Shown here: piece by piece, positions 45,466-56,502 of the stretch
How the letters are laid out: every line of letters starts with the position of its first letter
Position numbering within the stretch: position 1 is the first letter of the stretch
Source: Candidatus Effluviviaceae Genus I sp.
GTDB lineage: Bacteria > Joyebacterota > Joyebacteria > Joyebacterales > Joyebacteraceae
Length of the DNA stretch: 57,393 nucleotides
NCBI GenBank assembly: GCA_016867725.1
Contig: VGIX01000010.1
Location: 1 to 57,393, forward strand
Reading direction: 5' to 3'
Notes under the pieces: generated by a model
Told to the model about the DNA's origin: nothing
Seen by the model: only the letters and a program-made list of their open reading frames with translations
Databases searched by the model: none
Translations under genes and position numbers: made by a program

Positions 45466-47582
45466 CACCGCGCCCCCTGCTTCCCCGTCTCCTCGCCCTC
45501 CAGCACGACCCTCGCGAAGTCGGCGATGTTCATGAAGAGCCCCCGCACGAAGGCGAGCAGACCGAGCCGCGCGTTCCTGATCTCCGCGTCCTCGACCATC
45601 ACCATCACGCCGTCGAAGAAGCCGTCGATCGGACGCCGCAGCGCCAGGAGTTCCTTGACCGCCGCGTCGAGGTCGCCGCGCCCGATCGCCTCGGGCACGC
45701 GCGTCGCCGCGCGGCGGGCCGCCGCCTCGAGCTCCCTCTCGACAGGCTCGACGAGCCGCTCCGGCGCGAGCGGCGACGGCGATTGCCCCTTCAGAATGTT
45801 GTTCACGCGCCGCGCGCCGATGACGAGCCCCGCGAAGTCCTCGTTCGCGCGGAAGTGCGTGAGCGCCACGAGCCGGCTGCGCGCCCCGACGAGGTCGTCG
45901 AGCGACGCCTCGAGCACGGCGTCCACGAGGTCGTACGAGAAGGCGTCGTCCATGAAGTAGTTCCGCGCGCGCTGTCGCAGGAACTCGAGGACGCCGGCCT
46001 CCGTCTCCTCCGCCTTCGCGCCGTCGCCGGCGTACCCGCGCGCCGCGGCGCGCACGGCGTCGCCGAGCGACATCCGAAGGCCCTTCCCGTCGATCATCCG
46101 GAGCACGCCGATGGCCTGGCGCCGGAGGGCGTACGGATCCTGCGACCCCGACGGCACGAGGCCGGCCGAGAAGCAGCCGGCGATCGAATCGAGCTTGTCG
46201 GCCATGCTCAAGATGGTGCCCGCGTCGCTCGACGGCAAGTCGTCGCCCGCGAACCGCGGCAGGTAGTGCTCGTACACGGCCAGCGCGACGGCCGCGGGCT
46301 CGTTCGAGGCGAGCGCGTACTCGCGGCCCATCACGCCCTGGAGCGCGGTGAACTCCTTGCCGTCCTTCACCATCTCGGTCACGAGGTCGGCCTTCGCGAG
46401 CCGAGCCGCGCGGGCGACGGTCTCAACGTCGCCGACGCCGAGCGCCGCGGCCAGCGTCCGCGACAGCGCCTCGAGCCGCGCCGCCTTCTCGTAGAGCGAC
46501 CCTAAGCCCTCGAGCCAGACGACGTTCCTGAGCGACTCAACCTTGTCCGCGAGCGGGGACTTCGTGTCCTCGCGCCAGTAGAACTCCGCGTCGTCGAGCC
46601 GCGAGACGAGCACGCGCTCGTTGCCGCGGCGGATGCCGTCCACGAAGTCGGGCGGGCCGTTCATCACGCAGAGGAAGAACGGCATGAGGGCGCCCGACGG
46701 CGCCTCGACCGCGAAGTAGCGCTGGTGCCCCCTCATCGCGGCGATGATGACGTCGCGCGGGAGCGTGAGGAAGCGCTCGTCGAACCGCCCGGCGAACACG
46801 GTCGGCTCCTCGACGAGGAAGGTCACCTCGTCGAGCAGCGCGTCGTCGCGCACGAGGCGCCCGCCGCACTCGACCGCTCGTGCTTCGGCGTCGCGCTCGA
46901 TGGCCGCGCGCCGCTCGCGGTGGTCGGCGACGACGTGGTGGCGCCGGAGAACGTCGGCGTAGTCGGCCGCGCCGCCGACGCGGTGCGGGCCGGGGGACCA
47001 CGTGCGGTGCCCGAGCGTCTCGCTCCCGGCGCGCACGCCGGCGATCGCGACGTCGAGCACGTCGCCGCCGAGCATCGCCACGACCCAGCGGATGGGCCGC
47101 GCGAAGCGCTCGTCGGGGCCCCAGCGCATCGTCTTGGGGAACGGCAGCGAGGCCACGGCGCCGCGCAGGAGCTCGGGCAGCACCTCGGCCGCGGCGCGCC
47201 CCCGGTCGGTGACGCGCGCGAAGACGTAGGGGCCGCGGTCGGTCTCGCGCACCTCGAGCGCCGAGACGTCGATCCCCTGCGTGCGCGCGAACCCGAGGGC
47301 CGCCTTCGTCGGCGCTCCGTCGGGACCGAACGCGACCTTCGCGGGCGGCCCGGCGGCCTCCCGCTCGAGGTCGTCCTGGCGCGCGGCGAGCCCGCGGACG
47401 ATCACGGCGAACCGCCTCGGCGTCGCGCAGGTCTCGAGCGAATCGAACGCCAGCCGGGCGTCGCCGAGGCCCTCGCGGAGCGACCGCTCGAGCTCCGAGA
47501 GCGCGGGGGGGATGTACGACGCGGGGATCTCCTCGACGCCGACCTCGAACAGGAGGTCCCTCGGGGTGAGGGCCTTCGTCAT
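45465..47582 (-). CDS. glyS: Glycyl-tRNA synthetase beta subunit
   Basis: The 705-aa beta subunit of the bacterial alpha2beta2 enzyme that charges tRNA-Gly. The family opening [19 protein letters not shown] is clear, as are [89 protein letters not shown] and [20 protein letters not shown]. The C-terminal anticodon-binding-like region contains [20 protein letters not shown]. The length is normal. The ATG overlaps the glyQ stop (ATGA); the 3' end overlaps the first phosphatase-like gene. Confidence 0.97.
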   Translation of the reverse strand: MTKALTPRDLLFEVGVEEIPASYIPPALSELERSLREGLGDARLAFDSLETCATPRRFAVIVRGLAARQDDLEREAAGPPAKVAFGPDGAPTKAALGFARTQGIDVSALEVRETDRGPYVFARVTDRGRAAAEVLPELLRGAVASLPFPKTMRWGPDERFARPIRWVVAMLGGDVLDVAIAGVRAGSETLGHRTWSPGPHRVGGAADYADVLRRHHVVADHRERRAAIERDAEARAVECGGRLVRDDALLDEVTFLVEEPTVFAGRFDERFLTLPRDVIIAAMRGHQRYFAVEAPSGALMPFFLCVMNGPPDFVDGIRRGNERVLVSRLDDAEFYWREDTKSPLADKVESLRNVVWLEGLGSLYEKAARLEALSRTLAAALGVGDVETVARAARLAKADLVTEMVKDGKEFTALQGVMGREYALASNEPAAVALAVYEHYLPRFAGDDLPSSDAGTILSMADKLDSIAGCFSAGLVPSGSQDPYALRRQAIGVLRMIDGKGLRMSLGDAVRAAARGYAGDGAKAEETEAGVLEFLRQRARNYFMDDAFSYDLVDAVLEASLDDLVGARSRLVALTHFRANEDFAGLVIGARRVNNILKGQSPSPLAPERLVEPVERELEAAARRAATRVPEAIGRGDLDAAVKELLALRRPIDGFFDGVMVMVEDAEIRNARLGLLAFVRGLFMNIADFARVVLEGEETGKQGAR

Positions 47583-48517
47583 CGCGCGTCCCCCTTCCCC
47601 GCGCCGTCGGCGGGCGTGGCGCGCTGCTCCGCCGGCAGCATCGGGAACCCCATCGCCTCGCGCTGCTCGAGGCAGACGAGGGCGGCCTTCCGCGCGAGCT
47701 TGCGCACGCGCGCGATGTACCCGGTCCGCTCCGTCACGCTGATGGCCCCCCGCGCGTCGAGGACGTTGAACGCGTGCGAGCACTTGAGCACGCAGTCGTA
47801 CCCCGGCGCGAGGAGCCCCTGGTCGAGCAGCCGCCGCGCCTCGGATTCGAACCGGTCGAAGAGCTCCCGGTGGAACGGGACGTCCGCCGCTTCGAAGTTG
47901 AACCTGGAGTACTCCACCTCGAACTGCTTCTCGATCTGCCCGAAGCTCACGCCGGGCGCCCACTCGAGATCGAAGAAGCTGTCCACGCCCTGGAGGAACG
48001 TCGCGAGCCGCCCGAGGCCGTAGGTGATCTCGGCCGGGATGAGGTCGAGCTCGAGCCCGCCGGCCTGCTGGAAGTACGTGAACTGCGTGATCTCCATCCC
48101 GTCGATCCAGACCTCCCACCCGAGCCCGGCCGCACCGAGCGTCGGGGACTCCCAGTCGTCCTCGACGAGCCGCACGTCGTGTTCCTTAAGCCGTATGCCC
48201 AGCGCCTCGAGGCTCCGGAAGTACACGTCAAGGACGTCGGCCGGCGCCGGCTTGAGCAGGACCTGATACTGGAGGAACTGCTGCATGCGGATCGGGTTCT
48301 CGCCGTAGCGCCCGTCCTTCGGCCGACGCGACGGCTCGACGTACGCTGCCTTCCACGGCTCCGGCCCCAGGCACCGGAGGAACGTCGCCGGGTTGAACGT
48401 GCCGGCCCCGACCTCCGTGTTGTACGGCTGCAGGATGACGCAGCCGTACTCGGCCCAGTGGCTCTGGAGCGTGAGGATCACGTCCTGGAAGAGAAGCGCC
48501 GTGCGTTCGTTCTTCAT
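47579..48517 (-). CDS. glyQ: Glycyl-tRNA synthetase alpha subunit
   Basis: The 312-aa catalytic alpha subunit (class II aaRS fold). [58 protein letters not shown] and the helical end [15 protein letters not shown] are diagnostic. [20 protein letters not shown] lies in the active-site region. The length is near the usual 290-310. It forms a two-gene unit with glyS and follows recO by 54 bases. Confidence 0.97.
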   Translation of the reverse strand: MKNERTALLFQDVILTLQSHWAEYGCVILQPYNTEVGAGTFNPATFLRCLGPEPWKAAYVEPSRRPKDGRYGENPIRMQQFLQYQVLLKPAPADVLDVYFRSLEALGIRLKEHDVRLVEDDWESPTLGAAGLGWEVWIDGMEITQFTYFQQAGGLELDLIPAEITYGLGRLATFLQGVDSFFDLEWAPGVSFGQIEKQFEVEYSRFNFEAADVPFHRELFDRFESEARRLLDQGLLAPGYDCVLKCSHAFNVLDARGAISVTERTGYIARVRKLARKAALVCLEQREAMGFPMLPAEQRATPADGAGKGDAR

Positions 48518-48571
48518 CGTCTCGTCCGTTCCTGTCGCGGCGGCCCGTGAGCACCGCCGTGCCGCGCGCCG

Positions 48572-49345
48572 TCAGTCGGCGCGCCCGGCTCGTTCCGCGC
48601 GCCGAAGCTGCGCGAGCACGTCGAGCGACCTCAGATGGACCCGGCGTCCCGTGTGCTCCGCGAGAAAGGCGCTCATCGCTTCCCAGGCCTCGTCGGCGAC
48701 CGCCTCGCTCGGCGCGGCGCTCTCGCGTCCCGCCGCGGCGTCCGCGAGCGCCGCGGTCGCCGCGCGCCCGACCACCTCGACCTCGGGATCGGCCGCGACG
48801 CAGGAGCCGCACGCGAGGCCGCCGTGGCGCGGCGCGAAGAGCGCCGACGCGCCGGGCGGGCCGCCGCAGAGGACGCAGGACCCGAGCGACGCGGCGTAGC
48901 CGAGCGCGGCGGCCGCCCGGAACGCGAAACGCAGGAACGCTCCGTCCAGCGAGCCCGCGTCGGCGGAGTCCATCTCCGCGAGCGCCGCCTCGACGATCCG
49001 GAAGAGCGCCGGGTCGGGCTCCTCCTCCGAGATCAGCCGATCGGCGAGCTCGAGCACGGCGCTCCCGTGCGCCATCCGCACGGCGTCCCGCCTCAACCCC
49101 GCGAAGTCCCGCTCGACGTCGGCCTGCGACACGATCGAGAGCCCGCGCCCGGTCTTCGGGTAGAACACGACCCCGGAGACCGAAAACGGCTCCAGGGCCG
49201 CTGCCAGACGGCTCGCGGCGGCGCGCCCCCCCTTGGCGACGAGGCGCACCTTGCCGTGGGTCTCAGTATAGCAGACGACGACCTTGCTCGTCTCCCCGAG
49301 CCTGTGAGTCCGGAGCACGAGCGCCCTCGATGTCACGGGCGCCAT
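48572..49345 (-). CDS. recO: DNA repair protein RecO
   Basis: 257 aa. RecO loads RecA with RecR on SSB-coated DNA. The N-terminal OB fold reads TSRALVLRTHRLGETSKVVV and GKVRLVAKGGR; the helical domain contains a zinc site, CVLCG with CGSC. The Arg-rich C-terminus is usual for the family. It lies 4 bases after the DUF502 gene. GCGGGGG before the ATG is a modest ribosome site. Confidence 0.93.
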   Translation of the reverse strand: MAPVTSRALVLRTHRLGETSKVVVCYTETHGKVRLVAKGGRAAASRLAAALEPFSVSGVVFYPKTGRGLSIVSQADVERDFAGLRRDAVRMAHGSAVLELADRLISEEEPDPALFRIVEAALAEMDSADAGSLDGAFLRFAFRAAAALGYAASLGSCVLCGGPPGASALFAPRHGGLACGSCVAADPEVEVVGRAATAALADAAAGRESAAPSEAVADEAWEAMSAFLAEHTGRRVHLRSLDVLAQLRRAERAGRAD

Positions 49346-49349
49346 GCGG

Positions 49350-50042
49350 CTACCCCCGCCCGCCGTCCGGCGGGCGGCGCGCGGTGAGCGCGCCGGCGGA
49401 GATGACGAACCGAAGCCCGTCGTCCACCGACATCGGAAGCGAGATGACCTCGTCCTCGGGGTAGAGGATCACGTAGCCGGACATGGGGTTCGGCGCGGTC
49501 GGAACGAAGACGGGGCACATCCTCTTCCCCCCGACGCCGCTCACGTCGCGCGAGGCCTCCGCCGTCTGAAAGCCGATCGTGTGCACGCCCCTGTACGGGA
49601 ACTCCACGAGGACGACCTTCCGGAATCCTGCGGCCCTCTCCTCGAGGACGGCCGACGACAGCTCCTTCGTCGTCCTGTAGATCCACCGCACGAACGGGAC
49701 GCGGATGACCAGGTCCTCGATGCCCCGGATGAGCCGCTTCCCGGCGACGTTGTGGGCGACCGCGCCGATGCCCAGCACGAGAAGGAGGAGCGCGACGAGC
49801 CCCGCGCCCGGGACCTTGAACCCGAGGACGGCTTCGAAGATCTGCCCCAGCAGCCGGTCCAGAGCGGAGAAGATCCGCCAGAGCACGAACAGGCTCACCG
49901 CGGCGGGCAGGATCACCGCGAGGCCGGTCAGAAAGTAGCGCCTGAGCCGCCGGCCGGGCCGCATGCGCGGCGCAGACACCGGCGCGGCGACCGCGGAGCC
50001 CGCGCCCTCGGCGGCGCATCGTGTCTCGGGCCCTGTCGTCAT
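49350..50042 (-). CDS. DUF502-family membrane protein
   Basis: A 230-aa protein with two strong helices (YFLTGLAVILPAAVSLFVLW, VALLLLVLGIGAVAHNVAG) and the DUF502 signature IRVPFVRWIYRTTKELSSAV plus VLVEFPYRGVHTIGFQT, VPTAPNPMSGYVILYPEDEV. The function is not established; members occur widely in bacteria. The ATG overlaps the stop of the CNNM/CBS gene (ATGA). The first 26 residues are low-complexity and may be a late extension. Confidence 0.9.
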   Translation of the reverse strand: MTTGPETRCAAEGAGSAVAAPVSAPRMRPGRRLRRYFLTGLAVILPAAVSLFVLWRIFSALDRLLGQIFEAVLGFKVPGAGLVALLLLVLGIGAVAHNVAGKRLIRGIEDLVIRVPFVRWIYRTTKELSSAVLEERAAGFRKVVLVEFPYRGVHTIGFQTAEASRDVSGVGGKRMCPVFVPTAPNPMSGYVILYPEDEVISLPMSVDDGLRFVISAGALTARRPPDGGRG

Positions 50043-51277
50043 CGCTTCCTCATCCTGATCCTGCCCACGCGCGTGGCGCTCGCCGAGACGACCCTCATCT
50101 CGAACCCACCGACCACCACCTCGTCCCCCGGCTCCGGGATCCTGCCGAGTGCGTCAAGCACGAGTCCGGCGATCGTGTTGTAGTCCCCGTCCGGGAGTCT
50201 CGCCCCGAGAACGCGCGCCACGGCCGTGACCTCGGCACGCCCGTCCACCACGTACAGGCCCTCGTCGATCCTCTGGATGAGCTCGTGCCGCACGTCGTGC
50301 TCGTCCTCGATCTCGCCGACGAGCTCCTCGATGAGGTCCTCGAGCGTCACGATGCCCGCGAGGCTGCCCTGCTCGTCCACGACGACAGCCATGTGCTGCC
50401 GGCCCGTCTGGAGCTCGCGGAAGAGGTCGTCGCACCGCTTCGTGGTCGGCACGTGGGGAACGGGGCGGGCCAGCCCCTCGACCGCGTCCTCCCGCCCGCG
50501 GCCCAGGAGGTCGCGCGAGTGGATCATCCCCTCGATGCGCTCGCGGTCGTCGGACAGAACGGGAAGGCGCGAGAACCCGTGCTCCCCCACCAGCGCGACG
50601 GCGTCGCCGACCGTGGACTCGGGCGAGACGCCGACCACGTCGGTGCGCGCGACCATGACCTCTCCCACCGGCGTGTCGGCGAACTCGAAGATGCCCGAGA
50701 TGAGCGCCGTGCCGCTGCGGTCCACAGCGCCCGCGCGTTCGCCCTCGTTCGCGAGGAGCGAGCGGAGCTGTTCCTTCGTGAGCCGTCGGTTCCACCGGCT
50801 GGCGTCCACGCCGACCGCCTTGTTCAGCAGGCGCCCGACGGCCGACACGAGCACGGCGATGGGAGAGAAGAGCCAGTAGAAGAAGCGAAGCGGGGCGATC
50901 ACCTTCAGCGCGATCGTGTCGCCGTGTCGCAGCCCGACGGCCTTGGGGAGGACCTCGCCGAACACGAGGAGCGTGATCGAGACGACGACGGTCGAGACGA
51001 CGCCGATGGCCTGCGCGGGCCAGGACGCGAGCGTCGTGGCCAGGCGCCACGAGACGAGCGAGGACGTCATGACCACCGCGATGTTCGTGCCGACGAGCGT
51101 CGTGCCGAGGAGTCGCTGCGGGTTCCCGACGAACCACTCCAGCGTCCGCGCGCCCCGCAGCCGCTTCTCGAGCCAGTGCTCCAGTCTGAGCCAGTTCATC
51201 GAGACGAGCGCCGTCTCCGTCCCCGAGAAGAACGCCTCGAGCGCCACGCCGAACACGATGAGGAGATTGATGGCCAC
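50039..51277 (-). CDS. CNNM/CorC-HlyC-type transporter-like protein with CBS pair (copy 2)
   Basis: 412 aa. The N-terminal CNNM domain has four hydrophobic segments ([55 protein letters not shown]). A CBS pair follows ([37 protein letters not shown]), then a CorC/HlyC C-terminal domain (ISA at [13 protein letters not shown]). The family is linked with Mg2+ or Na+ export. The two consecutive copies in this operon (this and 51282) share the same layout but only moderate similarity. Confidence 0.92.
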   Translation of the reverse strand: MAINLLIVFGVALEAFFSGTETALVSMNWLRLEHWLEKRLRGARTLEWFVGNPQRLLGTTLVGTNIAVVMTSSLVSWRLATTLASWPAQAIGVVSTVVVSITLLVFGEVLPKAVGLRHGDTIALKVIAPLRFFYWLFSPIAVLVSAVGRLLNKAVGVDASRWNRRLTKEQLRSLLANEGERAGAVDRSGTALISGIFEFADTPVGEVMVARTDVVGVSPESTVGDAVALVGEHGFSRLPVLSDDRERIEGMIHSRDLLGRGREDAVEGLARPVPHVPTTKRCDDLFRELQTGRQHMAVVVDEQGSLAGIVTLEDLIEELVGEIEDEHDVRHELIQRIDEGLYVVDGRAEVTAVARVLGARLPDGDYNTIAGLVLDALGRIPEPGDEVVVGGFEMRVVSASATRVGRIRMRKR

Positions 51278-51281
51278 GCGC

Positions 51282-52553
51282 CTACTCCCCGCTTCCCTGC
51301 GCCGCCGGCTCGATGCGCACGATCCTCACGCCGGTCACGCGCCGCCGCTCGACCGCCGCCACCTCGAGCCTGAGCGACCCGTGCTCGACCGACTCACCGA
51401 CGGCCGGGATCCTCCCGAGCTCGTTCAGAAGATACCCGGCAAGCGTCTCGACGTCGTCGTGCGACCCGAGGTTCACGCCGTACTCCGACGCCAGGTCCTC
51501 GAGCCGCACCGTGCCGGACGCGAGGAGCGTCCGCTCGTCCACGATCCTGACCGGGGACTCCTCGAGGTCGTGCTCGTCGCGGATCTCGCCGACGATCTCC
51601 TCGATGAGGTCCTCGAGCGTGACGAGGCCGGCCGTCCCGCCGTACTCGTCCACGACGACGGCGATGTGCGTCCGGCGCCGCTGAAGCTCCCGCAGGAGCT
51701 CGCCCGCCTTCTTGGTCTCGGGCGTGAAGTACGCCTTTCGGGGAAGGCGCGAGATGCTGCGGCTCCCCTCGCGCTCCTGGTCGAACGGCAGAAGGTCCTT
51801 CGCGTACAGGACGCCCGTGATGTGATCGATGTCGCCGTGGAACACGGGGAAGCGGGAGTACCCGAGCTCCTTGACGATCGCGATGGCCTCGCCCACCGTG
51901 GTCGAGTCCTCGAGGCACTCCATGTCGGCGCGCGGGACCATGATCTCCCGCACGACCGTCTCACGGAACTCCATGACGCTGTCGATCATCTCACGCTCGC
52001 CCTCGTCGAGCGTCCCGCGCCGCTCGCTCAGCGCGACGATCGTCCGGAGCTCCTCGGCCGTCACGTACGACCGCTCCGCGGCCGAGGTCCTGCCGAGCAC
52101 GGCGGCGGACAGGCGGCTCAGGACGCCGACGACCGGCGACGCGACGCTCATGAGCGTCGCGAGCAGGGGCGCCGTGCGACGCGCCAGCGCCCTGTTGCGC
52201 TGCATCGCGAACATCTTCGGCGTCACTTCGCCGAAGATGAGGACGACCAGCGTGACCGCGCCGACCTCGAAGGCGATGACCGCGCCGGGACGGAGGTCGA
52301 GCGCGCGGCTGGCGTGAAGCGCGACGAGCGCGCCGAGCGCGCCGAGCGCGGTGTTCACGGCGGTGTTCCCGAGGAGGATGGTGGCGAGCAGCTTCTCCGG
52401 CGTCTTGAGCAGGCGTCGCACGCGGCTCTTGGGGTCGAGCTCGCTGAGCTCGACCTGCGTGAGCGAGAAGAACGCCGTCTCCGACGCCGAGAACATCGCC
52501 GAGAGCGCGAGCAGGACGGCGAACCCGATGACGGCGAGCGCGACGATGCTCAT
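51282..52553 (-). CDS. CNNM/CorC-HlyC-type transporter-like protein with CBS pair (copy 1)
   Basis: 423 aa with the same plan as the next gene: CNNM helices ([40 protein letters not shown]), CBS pair ([40 protein letters not shown]) and the CorC/HlyC C-terminal domain ([20 protein letters not shown]). Its ATG overlaps the ybeY stop (ATGA) and its stop is 4 bases before copy 2. YbeY next to a CorC-like gene is a common bacterial arrangement. Confidence 0.92.
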   Translation of the reverse strand: MSIVALAVIGFAVLLALSAMFSASETAFFSLTQVELSELDPKSRVRRLLKTPEKLLATILLGNTAVNTALGALGALVALHASRALDLRPGAVIAFEVGAVTLVVLIFGEVTPKMFAMQRNRALARRTAPLLATLMSVASPVVGVLSRLSAAVLGRTSAAERSYVTAEELRTIVALSERRGTLDEGEREMIDSVMEFRETVVREIMVPRADMECLEDSTTVGEAIAIVKELGYSRFPVFHGDIDHITGVLYAKDLLPFDQEREGSRSISRLPRKAYFTPETKKAGELLRELQRRRTHIAVVVDEYGGTAGLVTLEDLIEEIVGEIRDEHDLEESPVRIVDERTLLASGTVRLEDLASEYGVNLGSHDDVETLAGYLLNELGRIPAVGESVEHGSLRLEVAAVERRRVTGVRIVRIEPAAQGSGE

Positions 52554-53068
52554 CGTGTCCCTTGTCTCCCGCGACCGGACCGGGGCGCGCGGCGCCTCCG
52601 CGGCGCGCGCGCGGCGGCAGGCCGCCCCGTGGCCCGCGCGTAGCCGCGCTCGAGCGCCGCCATGCGACGGCGCTCGCCCGCGCGCTCGTGGTCGTGCCCG
52701 AGCAGGTGCAGCACGCCGTGCGCGACGAGCGTGCGCACCTCGCGGTCGAGCGTCACGCGCCGCGACCGGGCCTGCGCGGCGGCGCGGTCGATGGAAACGA
52801 CGACGTCCCCCAGGATCTCCTCGGGCGCCTCGTCCCGGCGCGCGCGGGCGGCTGGCCCCCCGTCCGCGCCGAAGGACAGGACGTCGGTCGGCGCGTCGAC
52901 GCCGCGATACGCGGCGTTGAGCCTGCGCAGAAGGCGGTCGCCCCCGACGACCACGGTGACATCGGCGTCGCCGCGATCGTGGTCCTCGAGCACGCGCGAC
53001 ACGAGACGGCGCAGGCCCCGGAGGTCGACCGTCTCTCTCCTCTGTCTGCTGATGATCGTGACGGCCAT
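52550..53068 (-). CDS. ybeY: rRNA maturation RNase YbeY
   Basis: 172 aa. The metalloenzyme signature HGVLHLLGHDH (117-127) supplies three zinc-binding histidines. RLLRRLNAAYRGVDAPTDVLSF and EILGDVVVSID are also conserved. The last 30 residues are a basic, low-complexity extension not normal for the family. The ATG at 53068 is chosen because the family begins here; the frame is open further upstream within the end of the HD gene. Confidence 0.93.
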   Translation of the reverse strand: MAVTIISRQRRETVDLRGLRRLVSRVLEDHDRGDADVTVVVGGDRLLRRLNAAYRGVDAPTDVLSFGADGGPAARARRDEAPEEILGDVVVSIDRAAAQARSRRVTLDREVRTLVAHGVLHLLGHDHERAGERRRMAALERGYARATGRPAAARAPRRRRAPRSGRGRQGTR

Positions 53069-53093
53069 GGCGCCGGGCGCCCCGGACCGGGCG

Positions 53094-55361
53094 CTACGCC
53101 CCCTCCGGAGCTCCTTCATCCTCTTCCTGATCGGGGTAGCGCACGCGCTGGTGGTACATGCCGACGAGCACGCGGAAGAAGGCCTCGCGGATCTTCACGA
53201 GGTCCGAGAGCGTGAGCTCGGCATCGTCGAGCTGGCGATCGGCGATGCGCCTGTCGATGATCTCCTCGATCTCGGCCTCGATCCTCCGCGGCGTCAGCGC
53301 CTCGCCGATCGAGCGCACGCGCGCCTCGATGGTGTCGGCCAGCGAGATGATGGCGGACTCTCTCGTCCTCGGCCGCGGACCGGGATATCGGTAGTCCGCC
53401 TCGCTCACGTCGGCCGGGTCCTCCGCGTCCTCGAGGGCCTTGCTGTAGAAGTACTCCATGAGGCTCGTGCCGTGGTGCTCGCGGATGAAGTCGATGATGG
53501 GCTCCGGCAGGCGCTCCTTCCGCGCCAGGTCCACGCCGTCGCGCACGTGCGCCCTGATGACGAGGCTCGATACCTTCGGTCGGATGCCCGCGTGCTTGTC
53601 CTCCGGGACCTCGAGCCCCTGCTGGTTCTCGGCGAAGTACCCGGGGCTCACGAGCTTCCCGATGTCGTGGTAGTACGAGCCCACGCGCGCCAGAAGCCCA
53701 TTCCCGTCGATGGCCTCGGCGGCCGCCTCCGCGAGGTTCCCCACGACGATGCTGTGGTGGTACGTCCCCGGCGCCGTCATCGCCATCTTGCGGAGGAGCG
53801 GCTTGTTCATGTCCCCGAGTTCGAGGAGCGTGAGGTCGGTCGTGACGACGAACCCGCGCTCGAAGAGCGGCAGCGCGAGCACGACGATCCCCATGCTGAT
53901 GAGGACGTTCAGCCCTCCCCACCCGCACCGCCCGATCGTGCCGGGCGCCAGGTTGTGCATGAGCGCGTCCGCGACGACGATCGCGCACGCGTAGGCCGCG
54001 ACGGTCCGCATGGCGGACCAGTAGAAGTCCTCCCGGTGCCGGACGGCGCGGACGGAGTGCGCCGCGACCGTGCCGCCGATGAGCGACACGAACAGGGACG
54101 GCAGGGTGAACTCCGTGTAGAGCCCCGCGAGCATCACGACCGTGACGGTCGACGCGAACGCGATGTCGAACTCGAAGAGCATCGAGACGAGCATCGCGAG
54201 GATGGCCACGGGCACGAGGTGTTCGGACGCGTTCGGGATCCGCTTCACGAGCGCGGCCCCGCCCATGACGAGGACGAGCAGCACGAGGAAGAGCGCCTGC
54301 GAGCGGCCGTGCGCCAGGAGCTGCCGCTTCCGCACGCTCACGTAGAGCACGAGCGCGCCGAGAAGGAGCGCCGCCATCGCCATGCGGCCCGGCGAGACGA
54401 ACCCGGTCCCGAACCCCGCCCTGCCCATTCCCACGCGCTTGGCCGCCATCGAACGAAGGACGGCGACGTGTTCGGCGGTCACGCGCTGGCCGCGGAGCAC
54501 GATGACCTCGTCCTTCCTCACGTCCCGCCCGGCGAACTCGCTCACGGACCGGCGCGCGGCCTCCCTGCGCCGCGCCGTCTCGGCCGCGTCGTACACGATG
54601 TTCGGCGCCGCGAACGGGGCGGTCAGCTCGGAGACGGCCTTCCGGAGCCCGGCGTCATGGAAGCTCGCAGAGGCGACCGCCCGGATCGCCGCCGCGATCG
54701 TGCTTTCGGTGTGGAACCCCCGCACGCGCGCGATCGCCTCGTCGTCCGCGCGGAGGACCATCACGGTCTCGTCGGGCGAGAGCGGCGGCGCGCCCGGCCC
54801 TCCGATGATGCCCCTCTGGTGCAGAGAGAGAAGAAGCTGGCGCGCGCGCTCCTCGACGGCCGTCGCCCGCGACGGCGACAGGAGGACGCGCCGCGTCGTG
54901 TCGCTCAGCGCCGGCCCGAGCTGCCCGAGCAGGTCGAGCTTCTGGCGCTCCGGCTCGCCGCCCGACCGGACCCGGTGCGCGGCCGTGAGGAAGTCGCCGA
55001 ACCGCTTCCTCGCGGCGTCCTGCGCGGCGGGATCGAGCCGGAACACGGGGACCACGCTGGCTTCGGCCATCGCCCGCTCGTCCCGGAGCGCCTCGGGCGA
55101 CTTCAGCACGTCGAAGTCGAACGGCGCGACGACGTCCTCGCGCGCCACCTGACCGACCTGGAAGGCGATGCGGCCGCCGGGGACGGGCCGCGGGAAGAGC
55201 ATCTCGAACAGGACCAGGACGGCCGCGATGGCGCCGATCCCGGCGAGCGTCCGCGGCCTGAGCATGGCGCGCGGCGTGATCTCGTTCGCCGGCTCCGCCT
55301 CCAGGACGACACGGTCGGCCCGTGGGCGCACGTCGCGCCGCCGCTCAAGCCACCATGCCAT
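53094..55361 (-). CDS. 7TM-HD (PgpH-like) cyclic-di-nucleotide phosphodiesterase
   Basis: 755 aa. One N-terminal helix, an extracellular 7TMR-HDED domain (about 70-320; FDVLKSPEALRDERAMAEAS), seven helices (about 335-510), then an HD domain with NKPLLRKMAMTAPGTYHHSI and SYYHDIGKLVSPGYFAENQQ. FIREHHGTSLMEYFYSKA follows. The family hydrolyses c-di-AMP. Position upstream of ybeY and after phoH is the standard bacterial order. The ATG overlaps the phoH stop (TGATG). Confidence 0.94.
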   Translation of the reverse strand: MAWWLERRRDVRPRADRVVLEAEPANEITPRAMLRPRTLAGIGAIAAVLVLFEMLFPRPVPGGRIAFQVGQVAREDVVAPFDFDVLKSPEALRDERAMAEASVVPVFRLDPAAQDAARKRFGDFLTAAHRVRSGGEPERQKLDLLGQLGPALSDTTRRVLLSPSRATAVEERARQLLLSLHQRGIIGGPGAPPLSPDETVMVLRADDEAIARVRGFHTESTIAAAIRAVASASFHDAGLRKAVSELTAPFAAPNIVYDAAETARRREAARRSVSEFAGRDVRKDEVIVLRGQRVTAEHVAVLRSMAAKRVGMGRAGFGTGFVSPGRMAMAALLLGALVLYVSVRKRQLLAHGRSQALFLVLLVLVMGGAALVKRIPNASEHLVPVAILAMLVSMLFEFDIAFASTVTVVMLAGLYTEFTLPSLFVSLIGGTVAAHSVRAVRHREDFYWSAMRTVAAYACAIVVADALMHNLAPGTIGRCGWGGLNVLISMGIVVLALPLFERGFVVTTDLTLLELGDMNKPLLRKMAMTAPGTYHHSIVVGNLAEAAAEAIDGNGLLARVGSYYHDIGKLVSPGYFAENQQGLEVPEDKHAGIRPKVSSLVIRAHVRDGVDLARKERLPEPIIDFIREHHGTSLMEYFYSKALEDAEDPADVSEADYRYPGPRPRTRESAIISLADTIEARVRSIGEALTPRRIEAEIEEIIDRRIADRQLDDAELTLSDLVKIREAFFRVLVGMYHQRVRYPDQEEDEGAPEGA

Positions 55362-56338
55362 CAGCCTTCCTCCTGCTGCGCCCTGGCTTCCTTCGCCTCC
55401 GCGTACCGCTCGAACGCCTTGATGATCTCGCGCACCAGCCGGTGTCGCACGACGTCGGCGTCGGTCAGGTACACGAACGCAATGCCCTCGATGCCCGCCA
55501 GAATGCTCTGGATCCTCACGAGGCCGGACATGTCCTGGTTCGCGAGGTCGATCTGCGTGATGTCGCCCGTGATGACCGCGCGCGAGTTGAACCCGAGCCT
55601 GGTGAGGAACATCTTCATCTGCGGCATCGTGCTGTTCTGCGCCTCGTCGAGGATGACGAAGGCGTCGTTGAGCGTGCGGCCGCGCATGTACGCGAGCGGG
55701 ATGACCTCGATCGTCCCGACCTCCGTGAGGCGCTTGACGCGCTCGGGGTCCATCATCTCGCGGAGCGCGTCGTAGAGCGGCCTGAGGTAGGGCGCGATCT
55801 TCTCCTGGAAGTCGCCGGGGAGGTAGCCGAGGCTCTCGCCCGCCTCGACCGCGGGACGCACGAGGATGATCCGCTCGACCTCCTTCGCCCGCAGCGCGGC
55901 CACGGCCATGGCGACCGCGAGGTACGTCTTGCCGGTCCCCGCCGGGCCGATGGACACGACGATGTCGTGCGTCCGCATGGCCTCGACGTACTTCTCCTGG
56001 CCGGCGGTCTTGGCTTCAACGGGCTTCTTGAGCCCCTCGAGCCGCGCGCCCGACGCGTAGAAGCGGCTGAGCTCGTCGCCGCGGTTCGAGCGGACCATGC
56101 GGATCGCGTACGCGACGTCCTCGCCCCACACGGACTTGCCGCGCCGGATAAGGTCCGCGAGCTCGTTCAGGATGCGCTCGATGTCACGGACCTCGGCGTC
56201 CTCGCCCGAGACCGTCACCTCGTTGTCGCGCGCCGTCACCGTCGCATGAAACGAGTCCTGGATCATCCTGAGGTTCGCGTCGTTCCGGCCCAGGAGCAGC
56301 ACGGGGTCGATGTCATCGAACGACATTCTGCGCTTCAT
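55361..56338 (-). CDS. phoH: PhoH-family ATPase
   Basis: 325 aa. The RNA-binding-like N-terminus ([20 protein letters not shown]) precedes the P-loop GPAGTGKT (131-138) and Walker [10 protein letters not shown] (227-235). [31 protein letters not shown] and [14 protein letters not shown] complete the signature. Start ATG 56338 with GAGG 4 bases upstream; an ATG four codons later is possible. Probable head of the long operon. Confidence 0.95.
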   Translation of the reverse strand: MKRRMSFDDIDPVLLLGRNDANLRMIQDSFHATVTARDNEVTVSGEDAEVRDIERILNELADLIRRGKSVWGEDVAYAIRMVRSNRGDELSRFYASGARLEGLKKPVEAKTAGQEKYVEAMRTHDIVVSIGPAGTGKTYLAVAMAVAALRAKEVERIILVRPAVEAGESLGYLPGDFQEKIAPYLRPLYDALREMMDPERVKRLTEVGTIEVIPLAYMRGRTLNDAFVILDEAQNSTMPQMKMFLTRLGFNSRAVITGDITQIDLANQDMSGLVRIQSILAGIEGIAFVYLTDADVVRHRLVREIIKAFERYAEAKEARAQQEEG

Positions 56339-56377
56339 CGGTCCTCGCGAGGAATCGGGCCCTGCGCGAAACGAGCC

Positions 56378-56403
56378 CCCGGTCGGCCGCCATGCCGACC
56401 GGG
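56378..56403 (-). terminator. Hairpin between the LysM gene and phoH
   Basis: A perfect 10-bp stem (56378-56387 with 56394-56403) with a 6-base loop, about 100 bases past the LysM gene stop and 40 bases before the phoH ATG. There is no clear T tract. Confidence 0.5.
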
Positions 56404-56502
56404 AGCCCGTCGCCAAGGCCCGCTACACGCCCTGTGCGAACCGCTTCCCTCGAATGCCCTGCCTCCCCTCGGACGCGCCGGACTCCACGACCTGCCGCGG
56501 CG

